This document shows, piece by piece, positions 34,667 through 43,642 of a stretch of 46,558 bases of DNA. Positions within the stretch are counted from its first letter, which is position 1. The number at the start of each line of letters is the position of its first letter. The translations under genes were made by a program, and so were the position numbers. The notes beneath the pieces were generated by a model. That model was not told the DNA's origin. It saw only the letters and a list, made by a program, of their open reading frames with translations, and did not search any database. This DNA is from Flavobacteriaceae bacterium (GTDB lineage: Bacteria > Bacteroidota > Bacteroidia > Flavobacteriales > Flavobacteriaceae): the NCBI GenBank assembly GCA_013373105.1, contig JABXIJ010000059.1, forward strand, positions 1 through 46,558, given 5' to 3'.

Positions 34667-35133
34667 TCTTTTAAGATAATTAACATATCTTTTGGCGATA
34701 AATATTCGAAGAAGCGTTTTTTTATTTTAAAGTTTTCGTCTAATAAAATTGTTGCTGGTAAAGAAAAGGGTAAATCTTTTCTAGAAGCTAGAAGTAAAGG
34801 AATTTCGTGTTTAGGATTTCTATACTTACCTATATTCGTATTCTTGTATGCAACACCATCAAAAAGTATAGTTCCTTTCTCTTCAGCGTTCATTTTTACT
34901 GCATAAAAATTACTGTTTACTGCTGATATTACTTCTTTAGTTTTAAAGGTGGCTTGTTCCATTTTTTTACAATAGTCACACCAATCTGCATAAAAAAATA
35001 TGAACGTTTTTTTTGGTTTTACTTTAAGTGAATCATCTAATTGTTCAAATGAAATCCAATTAATATTTTGAGCTAAAACAGTACTCTTTATTGCAAATAA
35101 AAGTAGAATTACAATAGTAAATTTTGATTTCAT
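34663..35133 (-). CDS. Periplasmic thioredoxin-like protein
   Basis: A 156-residue exported oxidoreductase. A signal peptide (KSKFTIVILLLFAIKSTVLAQ) precedes a thioredoxin fold with the redox motif WCDYCKKM (C52, C55) and the cis-proline in SLPATILLD (P126). An ATG 18 bases upstream overlaps the preceding gene and would put NYIK before the signal, so the internal ATG was chosen. The gene begins 1 base after the TonB receptor stop, so the two are almost certainly one transcript. It could reduce or isomerise disulfides in periplasmic or outer-membrane proteins, possibly in the receptor itself, which carries a CxxC in its plug. Confidence 0.86.
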   Translation of the reverse strand: MKSKFTIVILLLFAIKSTVLAQNINWISFEQLDDSLKVKPKKTFIFFYADWCDYCKKMEQATFKTKEVISAVNSNFYAVKMNAEEKGTILFDGVAYKNTNIGKYRNPKHEIPLLLASRKDLPFSLPATILLDENFKIKKRFFEYLSPKDMLIILKD

Positions 35134-35134
35134 T

Positions 35135-37480
35135 TTAATGTAATTTACCAAACTTTAACCCAATAAAAAATGTTCTTGGTGCTGCAGGACCATAAACATA
35201 ATCTGAATCTCTACCTGCACCAATATCAAAATCATCTTGATAGCTATTGAACATGTTTCTAATACCTAGTGAAAATGTGGTCATAAAACTATCAGAAAAA
35301 TCGATATGTGATTCAAGTTTTAGATTTACATCAAAAAAAGCGTTAGATGTGTTTAGTTGTAAAAAGCCAGTATTGCTTATTACTCTTGGTATTGTCATGC
35401 TACCAGTATATGTTCCTGTAATATCAATATTAAATTTTTTATTCGGAATCCAACTTATATTGAAAAATCCATAGAAGTTAGGGTTTCTTACAAACTCATT
35501 GATAATAACATCAGTTTCAGTTGGTACAGAACCATCAGCTTCAAAAATTATTTGAGGTTCATCATATTTTGCTTTTTGTAGTGTACCTCCCAACTGGAGT
35601 TGCCATTTTGGACTTGGTGATAAGCTAAATTCGAAATTTGCACCATAAACCCTAGCTCCAGAGCCATTTCTTACTTCTTCTAGTATAGAGCCATTAGCTA
35701 AAACAGCACCTGTGCTTACAATGGTAAACGGATTTTCTAATGTTGTGTAAAATCCTTCTAAGAGGAAGTCCATCTGAAGTAAGTTTATGTTTTTAGAATA
35801 ATTAAGACTTCCAGTAAAAGCGTTTGAAAACTCAGTTTCTAAATTATTAGATAAGATTACAAACTGTTGTTCGCCACCAACACTAGAAATATGTAAATCT
35901 TCATTAAAAGCCTGTGCAGCTCTGAATCCTCTTGCATATCCACCTCTAAACTTTAAAGCATTATTTAATTGATAAGACATTGTTAATCTTGGTGAAATAG
36001 CAGTTTGATTAACATTAACTAACCTGTTAATGCCACCAATTCTATAATCACCATTTACGTTAACATTATCAAAACGTGCACCTATTAAAGTTGTAAACTT
36101 TTCAGAAGGTTTCCACTCATATTGTGCATAAATACCTAAAGTATTTACAGTTTGATCAATTAATCTATTGTAGCCCTGAATTTCATCTCTTGTATTTGTG
36201 TAATTATACTCTGAACCAATAGTTAAAACATCATTATTTTCTAGTGATTTTGTGAATTGTAAGCCATTTACCCAAGCTATATCTTTTGTGTTACCAAAAG
36301 CATTATTTGCAGTTATACTATCTTGTTTTGTTCTTCCACCACCTAAACCACCATAATAACTGTCTCTAGAAGTGTTAGATACAGAAGTATATGCTTGAAA
36401 GTTATTAGAATTATCTTTACTAAATTGTTCAAAACTTAATCCACCAATAAAAGTATCGTGATTTAATTCTTCTGTGATATCTGTAAATTGGGGAGCTAAA
36501 TCTAATTTATCTCCACCACGCCTATATTCTTGTATTGTAGCAATATTTAATGAAATTTTACTTCTTTTGGAAGGTTTAATAAAAGCATTTGCACCAACTG
36601 TGGTGTTTTTTAATTCTACCAATTCTGTAAAACCATCATTATTTGCATCATAAGAATTTCGGTTTCTATAATTTCCATAAAAAGTTACACCGCTATTTAA
36701 ATCATCTGCAACAATAGAATTATTAAAAGTTAAAACCTTATCAACTCTAGAACCACCTATTAAAGCTAAATTTGTTCCTATTTCCCAAGTATTTAATATT
36801 GGATCTCTTGTAATAACATTTACAGTTCCTGCAATAGCACTTGAACCATATAATGCAGAACCACCACTTCTAACAACTTCAATTCTTTCAATTATATTGG
36901 TTGGAATTTGTTCTAAGCCATACACACCAATAAGTGAGGTGAATACTGGTCTACTATTTAATAAAATTTGAGTGTAGCCACCAGTTAAACCATTTAAGCG
37001 AATTTGAGTAAAACCACAGTTTTGACAATTGGTTTCAATTCGAATTCCAGGAGCAAAATTTAAACCATCTGCTATAGTTAACGATTGTGTTGCTTGCAAT
37101 AACCTTGGTTTTATGGTAGATACAACAACTGGCGCCTTTCGTTTTTCTACTCTATTTCTTGTTGCAGTAACCACAACTTCTTCTAAACCTAATTGGTCTT
37201 CAAAAAGGGTAAAGTTTACCTCTATATTTGAATTTACAATTAAGGTTTTACTTGTTTTTCTATAGCCTTGATAACTAGCTTCTAATGTAATTTTACCAGA
37301 TATATTTTCTATTTTGTAAAATCCATTCTCATCACTAAAAGCTCCTTTTTTTAATTCTTTAACTAATATGTTAGCAAAAGGAATAGCATCTCCTTCATTT
37401 GTTGTGATTTTACCTGATATAGTCTGTCCTAAAAAAAACTGAGAAATAAATAAACATAAAATAGTAAAGTAATACCTCAT
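35135..37480 (-). CDS. TonB-dependent receptor with CxxC plug
   Basis: A 781-residue outer-membrane receptor. Signal peptide (about 1-19), a carboxypeptidase-D-regulatory-like domain (20-95; SGKITTNEGDAIPFANILV), TonB box region and plug (about 98-230; EEVVVTATRNR, ERIEVVRSGGSALYGSSAIAG), then a 22-strand-type barrel ending in RTFFIGLKFGKLH. The plug contains NCQNCGFTQIRLNG (C152, C155), a pattern shared by a subset of Bacteroidota receptors thought to handle metal or metal complexes. It is divergent from a metal-dependent repressor and ZIP transporter, which supports a metal substrate. No SusD partner is adjacent, arguing against a glycan receptor. Exact substrate unknown. Confidence 0.92.
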   Translation of the reverse strand: MRYYFTILCLFISQFFLGQTISGKITTNEGDAIPFANILVKELKKGAFSDENGFYKIENISGKITLEASYQGYRKTSKTLIVNSNIEVNFTLFEDQLGLEEVVVTATRNRVEKRKAPVVVSTIKPRLLQATQSLTIADGLNFAPGIRIETNCQNCGFTQIRLNGLTGGYTQILLNSRPVFTSLIGVYGLEQIPTNIIERIEVVRSGGSALYGSSAIAGTVNVITRDPILNTWEIGTNLALIGGSRVDKVLTFNNSIVADDLNSGVTFYGNYRNRNSYDANNDGFTELVELKNTTVGANAFIKPSKRSKISLNIATIQEYRRGGDKLDLAPQFTDITEELNHDTFIGGLSFEQFSKDNSNNFQAYTSVSNTSRDSYYGGLGGGRTKQDSITANNAFGNTKDIAWVNGLQFTKSLENNDVLTIGSEYNYTNTRDEIQGYNRLIDQTVNTLGIYAQYEWKPSEKFTTLIGARFDNVNVNGDYRIGGINRLVNVNQTAISPRLTMSYQLNNALKFRGGYARGFRAAQAFNEDLHISSVGGEQQFVILSNNLETEFSNAFTGSLNYSKNINLLQMDFLLEGFYTTLENPFTIVSTGAVLANGSILEEVRNGSGARVYGANFEFSLSPSPKWQLQLGGTLQKAKYDEPQIIFEADGSVPTETDVIINEFVRNPNFYGFFNISWIPNKKFNIDITGTYTGSMTIPRVISNTGFLQLNTSNAFFDVNLKLESHIDFSDSFMTTFSLGIRNMFNSYQDDFDIGAGRDSDYVYGPAAPRTFFIGLKFGKLH

Positions 37481-37497
37481 AGTTTTTAAAATTTTTA

Positions 37498-37505
37498 CAA
37501 ATATA
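37498..37505 (-). promoter_or_regulatory. -7 promoter element of the TonB receptor gene
   Basis: On the minus strand TATATTTG matches TAnnTTTG. The expected transcription start is about 13 bases before the receptor ATG. The inverted repeat at 37514 covers the region where the -33 contact would be. Confidence 0.6.
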
Positions 37506-37513
37506 AAATATAA

Positions 37514-37529
37514 TTTAGATGTGTCTAAA
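37514..37529. promoter_or_regulatory. Inverted repeat, candidate metal-repressor operator
   Basis: TTTAGA-TGTG-TCTAAA is a perfect 6-base inverted repeat with a 4-base spacer. It sits between the two divergent -7 elements, over the -33 region of the TonB receptor promoter and about 40-55 bases before the repressor's predicted start. DtxR/MntR-family repressors bind AT-rich palindromes with TTAG-type arms. That this is the operator is inference. Confidence 0.5.
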
Positions 37530-37555
37530 AATATATTTTGCTTAACAAGATTTTA

Positions 37556-37563
37556 TATATTTG
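37556..37563 (+). promoter_or_regulatory. -7 promoter element of the repressor gene
   Basis: TATATTTG matches TAnnTTTG, 17 bases before the ATG at 37580. A TTG at 37538 is a loose -33 candidate with a short 15-base spacer. Confidence 0.55.
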
Positions 37564-37579
37564 CGTTTTATTTTTACCC

Positions 37580-38230
37580 ATGTTTAGTCAAGCAGAAGAG
37601 AATTATATAAAAACCATTTTCCATTTAGAACTTAGTTCAAATACTGGCATTAGCACAAATGCTATTGCAAAAAAAATAGATACAAAAGCTTCTTCTGTTA
37701 CAGATATGATAAAAAAATTATCTGAAAAAGGTTTGGTTTCCTATAAAAAATATCAAGGGGTAACTTTAACCAAATTAGGTAAGAAAATTGCTTCTAATAT
37801 TGTAAGAAAACATAGGCTTTGGGAGGTTTTTTTAGTAGAAAAACTAAATTTTTCTTGGGATGAAGTTCATGAAATAGCAGAACAATTAGAGCATATAAAA
37901 TCACCAAAACTTATTAAAAAACTAGATGAACATTTAGGTTTTCCAACTCATGATCCTCATGGAGATCCAATTCCTGATGAGAATGGAAATTTACAGACCA
38001 TAGAAAAACGACTGTTATCTAATTTAAAAGAAAATGATTTTGGTATTTGTGTAGGTGTACAAGATTCATCTACAGAGTTTTTACAGTATCTAGATAAAAA
38101 AGGTATAGAATTAGGTAAGAAAATAACTGTTCTTGAAAAAGAAGATTTTGATGAATCATTGTCAATTTTAATAGATAACGAGAAAATTACCATTTCAAAG
38201 AAAATAGCTAACAACTTATACATTAAATAA
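37580..38230 (+). CDS. DtxR/MntR-family metal-dependent repressor
   Basis: A 216-residue regulator: an N-terminal winged helix (about 5-65; TDMIKKLSEKGLVSYKKYQG), a metal-binding dimerisation domain (66-140) and a C-terminal FeoA/SH3-like domain (about 150-216). By alignment from memory, H78, E82 and H97 match the DtxR ancillary site, while E101, E104 and H105 match the MntR/DtxR second site; the residue equal to MntR Asp8 or DtxR Met10 is N8. The metal (Mn or Fe) is thus unclear. The 42 bases from the TTG at 37538 overlap the promoter, so the ATG at 37580 was chosen. It is followed 1 base later by the ZIP gene. Confidence 0.9.
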   Translation: MFSQAEENYIKTIFHLELSSNTGISTNAIAKKIDTKASSVTDMIKKLSEKGLVSYKKYQGVTLTKLGKKIASNIVRKHRLWEVFLVEKLNFSWDEVHEIAEQLEHIKSPKLIKKLDEHLGFPTHDPHGDPIPDENGNLQTIEKRLLSNLKENDFGICVGVQDSSTEFLQYLDKKGIELGKKITVLEKEDFDESLSILIDNEKITISKKIANNLYIK

Positions 38231-38231
38231 T

Positions 38232-39068
38232 ATGAGTTTCTTCGATCAATTGGTTGCATTTAGTAAAGAACATCCTATTCAGGCTGCATTATATGCATCT
38301 TTGTTTACTTGGGGGTTAACAGCTGCAGGAGCAGCATTAGTTTTTCTGTTTAAGAAATTAAACAGAGCAGTTTTAGATGGAATGTTAGGTTTTACTGGAG
38401 GTGTAATGGTTGCTGCAAGTTTTTGGAGCTTGTTATCGCCAGCCATAGATAATAGTCCAGGAGAAGGGTTTGTAAAAGTAATTCCATCAGCATTAGGTTT
38501 TGCTATGGGTGCTTTAGTTCTTTTTGGCATGGATAAATGGTTGCCACACGTACATATCAACTTTAGTAAAGATGAAGCAGAAGGTGTTAAAACAAACTGG
38601 CATAAAACAACACTTTTAGTGTTGGCTATTACTTTACACAATATTCCTGAAGGATTGGCTGTTGGTGTCTTATTTGGTGCTGCTTCTACTTTAGTAGGAG
38701 TAGAGCAAACAGAAATGATAATTGCTGCAATTTCATTGGCAATTGGTATTGGAATACAAAATTTTCCTGAAGGATTTGCTGTTGCTATGCCTTTAAGAAG
38801 ACAAGGTGTTAGTAGAAGAAAAAGTTTTTGGTATGGTCAGCTTTCTGCAATTGTAGAGCCTGTAGCAGCAGTTTTAGGAGCTTTAGCAGTTAGTTTTTTT
38901 ACACCAATTTTACCCTATGCATTAGCTTTTGCAGCAGGGGCTATGATATTTGTTGTGGTTGAAGAAGTAATTCCTGAAACTCAAAGAGATAAATACACAG
39001 ATATTGCTACACTTGGTTTTATAGGTGGATTTATAGTAATGATGTCTTTAGATGTTGGTTTAGGATAA
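38232..39068 (+). CDS. ZIP-family metal transporter
   Basis: A 278-residue inner-membrane protein with eight hydrophobic helices. The metal-path signatures are present in the fourth and fifth helices: TLHNIPEGLAVG and GIQNFPEGFAVAMPL, with the usual His/Asn/Glu ligands. A histidine-bearing loop (PHVHINFSKDEAEG) lies between helices 3 and 4. ZIP proteins import Zn, Fe or Mn into the cytoplasm. It starts 1 base after the repressor's stop, so it is co-transcribed with it and probably repressed when metal is plentiful. With the divergent TonB receptor it would give import across both membranes. Confidence 0.92.
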   Translation: MSFFDQLVAFSKEHPIQAALYASLFTWGLTAAGAALVFLFKKLNRAVLDGMLGFTGGVMVAASFWSLLSPAIDNSPGEGFVKVIPSALGFAMGALVLFGMDKWLPHVHINFSKDEAEGVKTNWHKTTLLVLAITLHNIPEGLAVGVLFGAASTLVGVEQTEMIIAAISLAIGIGIQNFPEGFAVAMPLRRQGVSRRKSFWYGQLSAIVEPVAAVLGALAVSFFTPILPYALAFAAGAMIFVVVEEVIPETQRDKYTDIATLGFIGGFIVMMSLDVGLG

Positions 39069-39157
39069 ATTTAAAACTATCAGATTTTATTCTACAAACT
39101 CTCTGGGATTCTCAGTTAGATTTTCTTAAATTCGTACAATACGTTTAAAAACAAATT

Positions 39158-42100
39158 GTGCAAAAACCATCTAATTTTACTGTTTATAATGCTTCTGCAG
39201 GAAGTGGTAAAACTCATACTTTAGTAAAAGAATACCTTTCTGTTTTATTAAATTCAGATGACATTTTTACTTTCCAAAAAGTATTAGCCATAACTTTTAC
39301 AAACAAAGCAGCCAATGAAATGAAAGAGCGTGTTATGGAAAGTTTAAAGGCTTTTTCTGACGGTGAACAAACAGAAATTTTATTATATATACTTAAAGAA
39401 TCTAATCTAGATGTTGAAACAATAAAACAAAGAAGTCAAAAAATATTAACGGCTATTTTACAAAATTATTCTGCTTTTTCAATAACCACAATAGATAGTT
39501 TTACACATAAAATAATTAAGAGTTTTGCTTATGATTTAGGCTTGTCTTTAAACTTTGAGGTAGAACTCGATTCTAAAACGTTACTAAATGAAGCCGTTGA
39601 AATTATAATTTCAAAAATTGGTACTAATGAAAAACTTACCAAATTATTAATTGATTTTTCTCTTGAAAAAATTGATGATGATAGATCTTGGGATATTTCT
39701 AGAGAATTAAATGAATTTTCAGAAATATTGCTTAAAGAAGATGATATTGAGCATTTTAAAAGGTTATCAAATAAAAAGTTAGATGATTTTACCAGTTTAA
39801 AATCTAATTTGCTAATTCATCAAAAAGAATTACAAACAGAGTTTAAAAATATAGGTAATGAGTTTTTAGATGTTTTAGATAACAATTCGCTTACTAAAAA
39901 CGATTTTAACAGAGGCTCAATTCCAAATATTTTTAAAGATATTTCAGAAAAAGGATTCGACTTTAATTATACAACTAGAAGTCAAACCATTGAAAAAGCT
40001 ATAGAAAATCATCAATATTATAAAAAAACAACACCAGAAAATATTGCTAAAACCATAGAGAGTATAGTGCCAGCTATAATAAACGCTTTTCAAAAATGTA
40101 AGGTAATTTATGGTAAATACTTATTGAATGATTTAGCGTTAAAAAGCATTATTCCTTTAGCAGTATTAAATAATATAAATAACGAATTAACCCAAATAAA
40201 AGAAGATAACAATATTCGTTTAATTTCTGAATTCAATCAACTTATTTCTTCTCATTTAACAGAACAACCTGCAGCTTTTATTTACGAAAGAATTGGACAG
40301 CGTTTTCAAAACTTTTTTATTGATGAAATGCAAGATACATCTGTATTGCAATGGCAAAATTTAGTTCCGTTAATCGACAATGCTTTAGCACAAGAAAATA
40401 GTAGCTTACTTCTTGTTGGTGATGGTAAACAAGCTATTTATAGGTGGAGAGGAGGTAAAGCTGAGCAGTTTATTAATTTGAGTTCAGGTAGCAATAATCC
40501 ATTTCAAATTAAAAGTAATTTAAAGAATTTAGAAACTAATTTTAGAAGCTACTCTGAAATAATAGATTTTAATAATTCATTTTTTACACATACCTCAAAA
40601 TTCTTTGGAAACCTACAGTATAAAAAATTATATGAGCTAGGAAATCATCAAAAAATTAATACCAAAGTTGGTGGTTTTGTAGGTATATATTTTTTAGAAA
40701 AGTTAGAAGATAAAGAAGAAAAAGAATTACGATTTGCATCAAGTGTTTATGCTAAAATAAAAGCATTAGAAAACGATTTTTCTTATGGCGAAATATCTGT
40801 GTTAATTCGAAAGAAAAAGGACGGTTTAATAATTGCTAATTATCTATCAGAAAAAGGAATTCCAATAGTGTCATCAGATTCATTATTGCTACAAAACAGT
40901 AATAAAGTTCTTTTTTTAATTAATGTTTTAAAGTTTTTACAAAATCCAACAGATTTTGAAACTAGATTCCAAATTTTATATTTCTTGTATCACCACCTAG
41001 TAATTAAAGAGGAGAAAAATAATTTTATTCAGCATCATCTAAAATTAGAACAAACCTCTTTATGTAATGCATTTGAAAATTATGGAGTAAATTTTTCAAT
41101 AAATAAGGTTTATGAATTGTCATTATATGAAAAATTTGAAGAAATTATTAGATCTTTTAAGTTGCTTCAATCAACAGATGCTTATGTACAGTTTTTTTTA
41201 GATATTGTACTTGAACAACAGAGAAAATCTAAGTCTGAAACAGAATTTCTTGAATTTTGGGAATTAAAAAAAGACTCTTTAACTATAGTTAGTTCTGAAT
41301 CTGAAGATGCTGTTCAAATTATGACTATTCACAAATCTAAGGGTTTACAGTTTCCTGTTGTACTATTTCCTTGCGATTTAGATATTTACAACGAAAAAAA
41401 TCCTAAAATATGGTTAGATAACCTACCTGAAAATTTTGGATTCAAAGAATTATTAGTAAGCTATAAAAAAGATTTAGAACAAATTAATGACAGAAGTTTA
41501 GCTCTTTATTTAAATAGAAAAGAAGAGTTAGAGTTAGACAATATAAATTTACTATATGTTGCTTTAACTAGAGCAGTAGAGCAACTTTATATAATTACAG
41601 ATAAAAACTTAGTAGGTAAAGAAAAGAGTGAGAATTTAAAGTATTATTCAGGTTTTCTTATAAACTTCTTAAAAGAAATTGGGCTTTGGAAAGAAGACCT
41701 TTTAACGTATGAGTTTGGTAGCAAAGAAAGAGTGAGTACAAAACCAGAATTGAAAACAAAAGTCGATTTACATAAAGAGTTCATATCACATTCTTGGGAA
41801 GATCATAATTTAGTATTAGCTGAAAACTCATCAAAAGTTTGGGATAATACTAAGGATGCAAGAAATTATGGTAATTTAATTCATGAATTATTGTCTCATA
41901 TTTATATACCTAACGATATAGATAAAGTTCTAGAACAATATTTGCAAAAGGGAATTATTGAAATATCAAGTTTTGATGATATTAAAAAAACAATAAGCAT
42001 GGTTGTTAACCATCAATTATTATTAAAATTTTTCTCAGAAAACAATGTAGTATATAATGAGAGAGAGATTGTAGATGTAGACAATCAAATATTAATTCCA

Positions 42101-42295
42101 GATAGATTAATATTTCACGATGATAATTCAGTATCTATTTTAGATTATAAAACTGGAACACCTTCATTAACTCATCATCAACAAGTTTTACAATATGCTA
42201 GAGTGCTTAAGAGTATGAATCTTAAAGTTGTTAATAAATTATTGGTGTATATAAATGATGTAATAGATGTTGTTGAAGTATCATCAACAAAATAA
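39158..42295 (+). CDS. AddA/RecB-like helicase-nuclease
   Basis: A 1045-residue UvrD-type SF1A helicase fused to a PD-(D/E)XK nuclease. Helicase motifs: Walker A AGSGKT (14-19), ITFTNKAANEMKERV, Walker B FFIDEMQDTS, GDGKQAIYRWRGG, MTIHKSKGLQFPVV and LLYVALTRA. The C-terminal nuclease has GNLIHELLSH, IPDRLIF and ILDYKTG followed by QYARVL, the RecB-family order. It would process double-strand breaks. The start is GTG at 39158, which places the Walker motif at the usual distance from the N-terminus. An AddB-like partner, needed by AddAB enzymes, is not in this window. The 89-base upstream gap shows no clear terminator or promoter. Confidence 0.9.
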   Translation: MQKPSNFTVYNASAGSGKTHTLVKEYLSVLLNSDDIFTFQKVLAITFTNKAANEMKERVMESLKAFSDGEQTEILLYILKESNLDVETIKQRSQKILTAILQNYSAFSITTIDSFTHKIIKSFAYDLGLSLNFEVELDSKTLLNEAVEIIISKIGTNEKLTKLLIDFSLEKIDDDRSWDISRELNEFSEILLKEDDIEHFKRLSNKKLDDFTSLKSNLLIHQKELQTEFKNIGNEFLDVLDNNSLTKNDFNRGSIPNIFKDISEKGFDFNYTTRSQTIEKAIENHQYYKKTTPENIAKTIESIVPAIINAFQKCKVIYGKYLLNDLALKSIIPLAVLNNINNELTQIKEDNNIRLISEFNQLISSHLTEQPAAFIYERIGQRFQNFFIDEMQDTSVLQWQNLVPLIDNALAQENSSLLLVGDGKQAIYRWRGGKAEQFINLSSGSNNPFQIKSNLKNLETNFRSYSEIIDFNNSFFTHTSKFFGNLQYKKLYELGNHQKINTKVGGFVGIYFLEKLEDKEEKELRFASSVYAKIKALENDFSYGEISVLIRKKKDGLIIANYLSEKGIPIVSSDSLLLQNSNKVLFLINVLKFLQNPTDFETRFQILYFLYHHLVIKEEKNNFIQHHLKLEQTSLCNAFENYGVNFSINKVYELSLYEKFEEIIRSFKLLQSTDAYVQFFLDIVLEQQRKSKSETEFLEFWELKKDSLTIVSSESEDAVQIMTIHKSKGLQFPVVLFPCDLDIYNEKNPKIWLDNLPENFGFKELLVSYKKDLEQINDRSLALYLNRKEELELDNINLLYVALTRAVEQLYIITDKNLVGKEKSENLKYYSGFLINFLKEIGLWKEDLLTYEFGSKERVSTKPELKTKVDLHKEFISHSWEDHNLVLAENSSKVWDNTKDARNYGNLIHELLSHIYIPNDIDKVLEQYLQKGIIEISSFDDIKKTISMVVNHQLLLKFFSENNVVYNEREIVDVDNQILIPDRLIFHDDNSVSILDYKTGTPSLTHHQQVLQYARVLKSMNLKVVNKLLVYINDVIDVVEVSSTK

Positions 42296-42301
42296 TCTTT
42301 G

Positions 42302-42309
42302 TAACTTTG
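42302..42309 (+). promoter_or_regulatory. -7 promoter element of kbl
   Basis: TAACTTTG matches TAnnTTTG and lies just after the preceding stop codon, 22 bases before the kbl ATG. Confidence 0.55.
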
Positions 42310-42331
42310 TTTAGTTAAAAAAACTAAAAAA

Positions 42332-43525
42332 ATGTACGGTAAAATTAAAGATACTTTAAACAAAGAGCTTCGAGAAATAAAAGAAGCAGGTTTGTATAAA
42401 ACAGAACGTATAATTACTTCATCTCAAGATGCTGTCATAAAAATTTCTACAGGCGAAGAAGTAATCAACTTTTGTGCTAACAATTATTTAGGATTATCAA
42501 ATCATCCGGAAGTTATTCAAGCTGCAAAGGATGTAATGGATACTCATGGTTTTGGTATGTCTTCTGTACGTTTTATTTGTGGTACACAAGATATTCACAA
42601 ACAATTAGAAAAAAAGATTGCAGATTTTTATGGAACTGAAGACACTATTTTATACGCTGCTTGTTTCGATGCTAATGGAGGTGTTTTTGAACCTTTATTA
42701 ACTAAAGATGATGCAATAATTTCAGACAGTTTAAACCATGCATCAATTATAGATGGTGTTCGTTTGTGTAAAGCAGCCAGGTATAGGTATCAAAATAATG
42801 ATATGGCATCATTAGAAGAACAACTTATAGAAGCTAATAAACAAAATCATAGATTTAAGATTATAGTTACAGATGGGGTTTTCTCAATGGATGGTATTGT
42901 TGCTAAGCTTGATGAAATTTGTGATTTAGCAGATAAATACGATGCATTAGTAATGGTAGATGAATGTCATGCTACAGGTTTTATAGGTAAAACAGGAAGA
43001 GGTACTATAGAGCTTAAAAATGTATTAGATAGAGTAGATATAGTTACTGGTACTCTAGGAAAAGCACTTGGAGGTGCAATGGGAGGTTATACCACAGGGA
43101 AAAAAGAAATTATAGAAATATTACGTCAACGTTCTAGACCCTATTTGTTTTCAAACTCTTTAGCACCAGCAATAGTAGGTGCTTCTCTAAAAGTATTCGA
43201 TATTATTTCAAATGATACTAGTTTGCGAGATAAATTAGAATGGAATACTAACTATTTCAGAACAGAAATGGAAAAAGCAGGTTTTGATTTGGTTGGTGCA
43301 GATGCTGCAATTGTACCTGTGATGTTATACGATGCTAAGTTATCTCAACAAATGGCAGAAGAATTATTAAAAGAAGGAATTTACGTAATTGGCTTCTTTT
43401 TTCCAGTAGTACCAAAAGAGCAAGCAAGAATTAGGGTGCAACTTTCAGCAGCCCATGAAAAAGAACATTTAGACAAAGCAATAAAAGCATTTATAAAAGT
43501 TGGTAAGAATTTAAATATCATTTAG
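42332..43525 (+). CDS. kbl: Glycine C-acetyltransferase
   Basis: A 397-residue PLP enzyme of the alpha-oxoamine synthase family that interconverts 2-amino-3-ketobutyrate plus CoA and glycine plus acetyl-CoA in threonine breakdown. Visible: the N-terminal [11 protein letters not shown]136 in LNHASII, D210 and H213 in VDECHATG, and the PLP lysine K244 in [10 protein letters not shown]. The length equals that of E. coli Kbl. The closely related serine palmitoyltransferases share this fold, but the [18 protein letters not shown] block is typical of Kbl. No tdh is adjacent. It has its own promoter and is followed by a 117-base gap containing the ompA promoter. Confidence 0.93.
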   Translation: MYGKIKDTLNKELREIKEAGLYKTERIITSSQDAVIKISTGEEVINFCANNYLGLSNHPEVIQAAKDVMDTHGFGMSSVRFICGTQDIHKQLEKKIADFYGTEDTILYAACFDANGGVFEPLLTKDDAIISDSLNHASIIDGVRLCKAARYRYQNNDMASLEEQLIEANKQNHRFKIIVTDGVFSMDGIVAKLDEICDLADKYDALVMVDECHATGFIGKTGRGTIELKNVLDRVDIVTGTLGKALGGAMGGYTTGKKEIIEILRQRSRPYLFSNSLAPAIVGASLKVFDIISNDTSLRDKLEWNTNYFRTEMEKAGFDLVGADAAIVPVMLYDAKLSQQMAEELLKEGIYVIGFFFPVVPKEQARIRVQLSAAHEKEHLDKAIKAFIKVGKNLNII

Positions 43526-43540
43526 AAATTAAAAAAAAAC

Positions 43541-43570
43541 TTGTGTAATTGTTAATATTTTGTAGATTTG
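43541..43570 (+). promoter_or_regulatory. Consensus Bacteroidota promoter of the OmpA gene
   Basis: TTG (43541-43543), a 19-base spacer and TAGATTTG (43563-43570) match the -33/-7 consensus. The predicted mRNA leader is about 65-70 bases, long for this window. Strong promoters are expected for abundant OmpA proteins. Confidence 0.75.
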
Positions 43571-43642
43571 TCTTTGAAGATAAGTATTAACATCTTATTT
43601 TTGTCTATTATAAAAAAGAACTTTTAATTTAAAAACTTGATA

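Noticed and set aside
38279..38641. A 120-codon minus-strand frame inside the ZIP gene
   Set aside because: Shadow of the plus-strand transporter, whose motifs are unmistakable.
39069..39157. Terminator between the ZIP gene and the helicase gene
   Set aside because: CTGGGATTCTCAG is only a partial inverted repeat and no T run follows on the plus strand.
43571..43600. Hairpin followed by T run in the ompA leader (attenuator)
   Set aside because: Only about five base pairs with a long loop can be formed; too weak to support a terminator or riboswitch.
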